The translations under genes and the position numbers were made by a program. This document shows, piece by piece, positions 63,078 through 64,000 of a DNA stretch of 64,000 nt (the stretch's first letter is position 1; the number at the start of each line of letters is the position of its first letter). The DNA comes from an uncultured Eubacteriales bacterium (lineage in GTDB: Bacteria > Bacillota > Clostridia > Peptostreptococcales > Anaerovoracaceae), in assembly GCA_900315555.1 (NCBI GenBank), contig OMZN01000041.1, forward strand, positions 1 through 64,000. Direction: 5' to 3'. Under the pieces are notes generated by a model. The model did not search any database and had not been told where the DNA came from. It saw nothing but the letters and a program-made list of their open reading frames with translations.

Positions 63078-63749
63078 ATGAGTTTCTGGGAGATAACACA
63101 GCAGTCACTTCCGATTCTTCTGAAGGGTGGCATCATATCGATCGAGCTCTATGTATTGACCATCGTTTTCGCCCTGCCTTTGGGTCTTCCCATCGCGCTG
63201 GGCGAAAACAGCCGCATCAAGCCGATTGCCTGGCTCTGCCGCGGCTATGTGGCATTGTTCCGCGGCACGCCGCTGATGCTGCAGCTGATGTTCTTTTACT
63301 ATGGCATTCCCATCATCTTTGGACCGGAATATTCTTTCAATCAGATCACGACGGCTGTCATTGCCTTCGTGCTCAACTATGCGGCCTATCTGGCAGAAAT
63401 CTACCGCGGCGGCCTCAACGGCATCGACAAGGGCCAGTACGAGGCTGCGCATTCTCTGGGGCTCACTTCCGGGCAGACGATGGCCGGCATTATTATCCCG
63501 CAGACCATGCGCGTGGTGCTGCCGCCGGTATCCAATGAGATGATCAATCTCGTCAAAGATACGGCGCTGGCATCCGTCATTGCGTTGCCGGAGCTGATGC
63601 ATAAGGCGACAGGTATCGTCAACAGCTCGCAGAATCTGCTGCCGTATTTCTATGCGGCGGTGCTGTACCTGCTCTTTACCATCGTTTTGACATCGCTGCT
63701 GCGCCACCTGGAAGGCCATTTTTCCAAGTTCAGTGACAGGGGGGCATGA
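63078..63749 (+). CDS. Polar amino-acid ABC transporter permease
   Basis: A 223-residue HisM/GlnP-type permease with about five spans and the EAA coupling segment [32 protein letters not shown]. It starts directly after the binding-protein stop. [15 protein letters not shown] is the typical family motif. Confidence 0.95.
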   Translation: MSFWEITQQSLPILLKGGIISIELYVLTIVFALPLGLPIALGENSRIKPIAWLCRGYVALFRGTPLMLQLMFFYYGIPIIFGPEYSFNQITTAVIAFVLNYAAYLAEIYRGGLNGIDKGQYEAAHSLGLTSGQTMAGIIIPQTMRVVLPPVSNEMINLVKDTALASVIALPELMHKATGIVNSSQNLLPYFYAAVLYLLFTIVLTSLLRHLEGHFSKFSDRGA

Positions 63750-63750
63750 G

Positions 63751-64000
63751 ATGGAAAAGATTTTGGATATGGAGAATATCGTCAAAGATTTTTCGGGCTT
63801 TCATGCGCTGGATGGTGTGGATTTTTCTGTTGAAAAAGGAGAGACTGTGGCCATTATCGGCCCTTCCGGATCGGGGAAGAGCACGCTGCTGCGATGCGTC
63901 AACGGGCTGACACGGATTACCAGCGGCCGGATTGCGCTGGGCGGTGTCACATTTGCAGATTCGTCCAAAGGCCAGAGAAAGGGTGACGGCGGCGAAGTTG
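63751..64000 (+). CDS. Polar amino-acid ABC transporter ATPase (3' partial)
   Basis: The first 83 residues of a GlnQ-type ATPase: [14 protein letters not shown], Walker [10 protein letters not shown] (residues ~38-46) and [15 protein letters not shown]. The window ends before the signature and Walker B. It starts one base after the permease stop, with AGGGGGGC upstream. Confidence 0.93.
   Translation, partial: MEKILDMENIVKDFSGFHALDGVDFSVEKGETVAIIGPSGSGKSTLLRCVNGLTRITSGRIALGGVTFADSSKGQRKGDGGEV

Overview
The window looks like chromosome of an anaerobic, low-oxygen-adapted Bacillota (Clostridia-type) bacterium of fairly high G+C. Supporting signs are a flavodiiron protein, indolepyruvate:ferredoxin oxidoreductase, a Trp T-box leader, a Firmicutes-style 6S RNA, a YerC/TrpR-like regulator, strong purine-rich Shine-Dalgarno sites and secreted GLUG/FN3 proteins without outer-membrane genes. 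I cannot name the genus. No phage, insertion sequence, CRISPR array or replication origin was seen.

Layout. 1-9.8 kb: a flavodiiron protein (5' end cut), then ftsE-ftsX and their likely murein-hydrolase partner, recJ, a C-terminal processing protease, a metallophosphoesterase with an extra C-terminal domain, an fdhD homologue and a methyltransferase, all on + and closely packed. 9.9-24.3 kb: two giant secreted GLUG/FN3 proteins flanking a tight operon of a FecCD-type ABC transporter, an ExbB/TolQ-like channel, an ExbD-like DUF2149 protein and two membrane-anchored proteins with a sulfite-oxidase-like (SUOX) fold. This is the most interesting block: a TonB-motor-like machine in an apparent monoderm. 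24.4-30.7 kb: trpR-like regulator, phosphopantetheinyl transferase, recX, an unknown helical protein, rmuC, a phosphoesterase, deoB and pyrimidine-nucleoside phosphorylase.

30.7-37.3 kb: a THEP1-like NTPase diverging from a Crp/Fnr regulator, then larB-larE (nickel-pincer cofactor), a hotdog thioesterase, an SH3/glucosaminidase wall enzyme and an M29 aminopeptidase, mostly on -. 37.6-41.1 kb: tRNA-Ser(CGA), then feoA, DUF6110 and a P1B-type ATPase behind a promoter that carries a metalloregulator-like palindrome. 41.1-44.9 kb: iorA-iorB-paaK for aromatic 2-oxoacid oxidation. 45.1-47.5 kb: two G3E metal-GTPases (one very His-rich, one fused to a YcgQ/TIGR03943-like domain) and a 6S RNA gene.

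47.5-53.6 kb: DacF-type carboxypeptidase, a shikimate-kinase-like protein, a nitroreductase, a PFL/ACT pair, a radical SAM protein and a DUF6873 protein. 53.6-64 kb: Trp T-box plus stand-alone TrpB2, uracil-DNA glycosylase, a DUF2207 membrane protein, a pantoate operon (PanG-like Rossmann protein, panB, panC), a methyltransferase broken by one in-frame stop, and a polar amino-acid ABC transporter whose ATPase runs off the window.

Sequence-level themes: three minus-strand genes have promoters that place the start site on the A of the ATG (leaderless), and several gene ends carry short tandem duplications spanning the stop codon or the next ribosome binding site. All functional names rest on recognition of motifs by eye; no database search was run.
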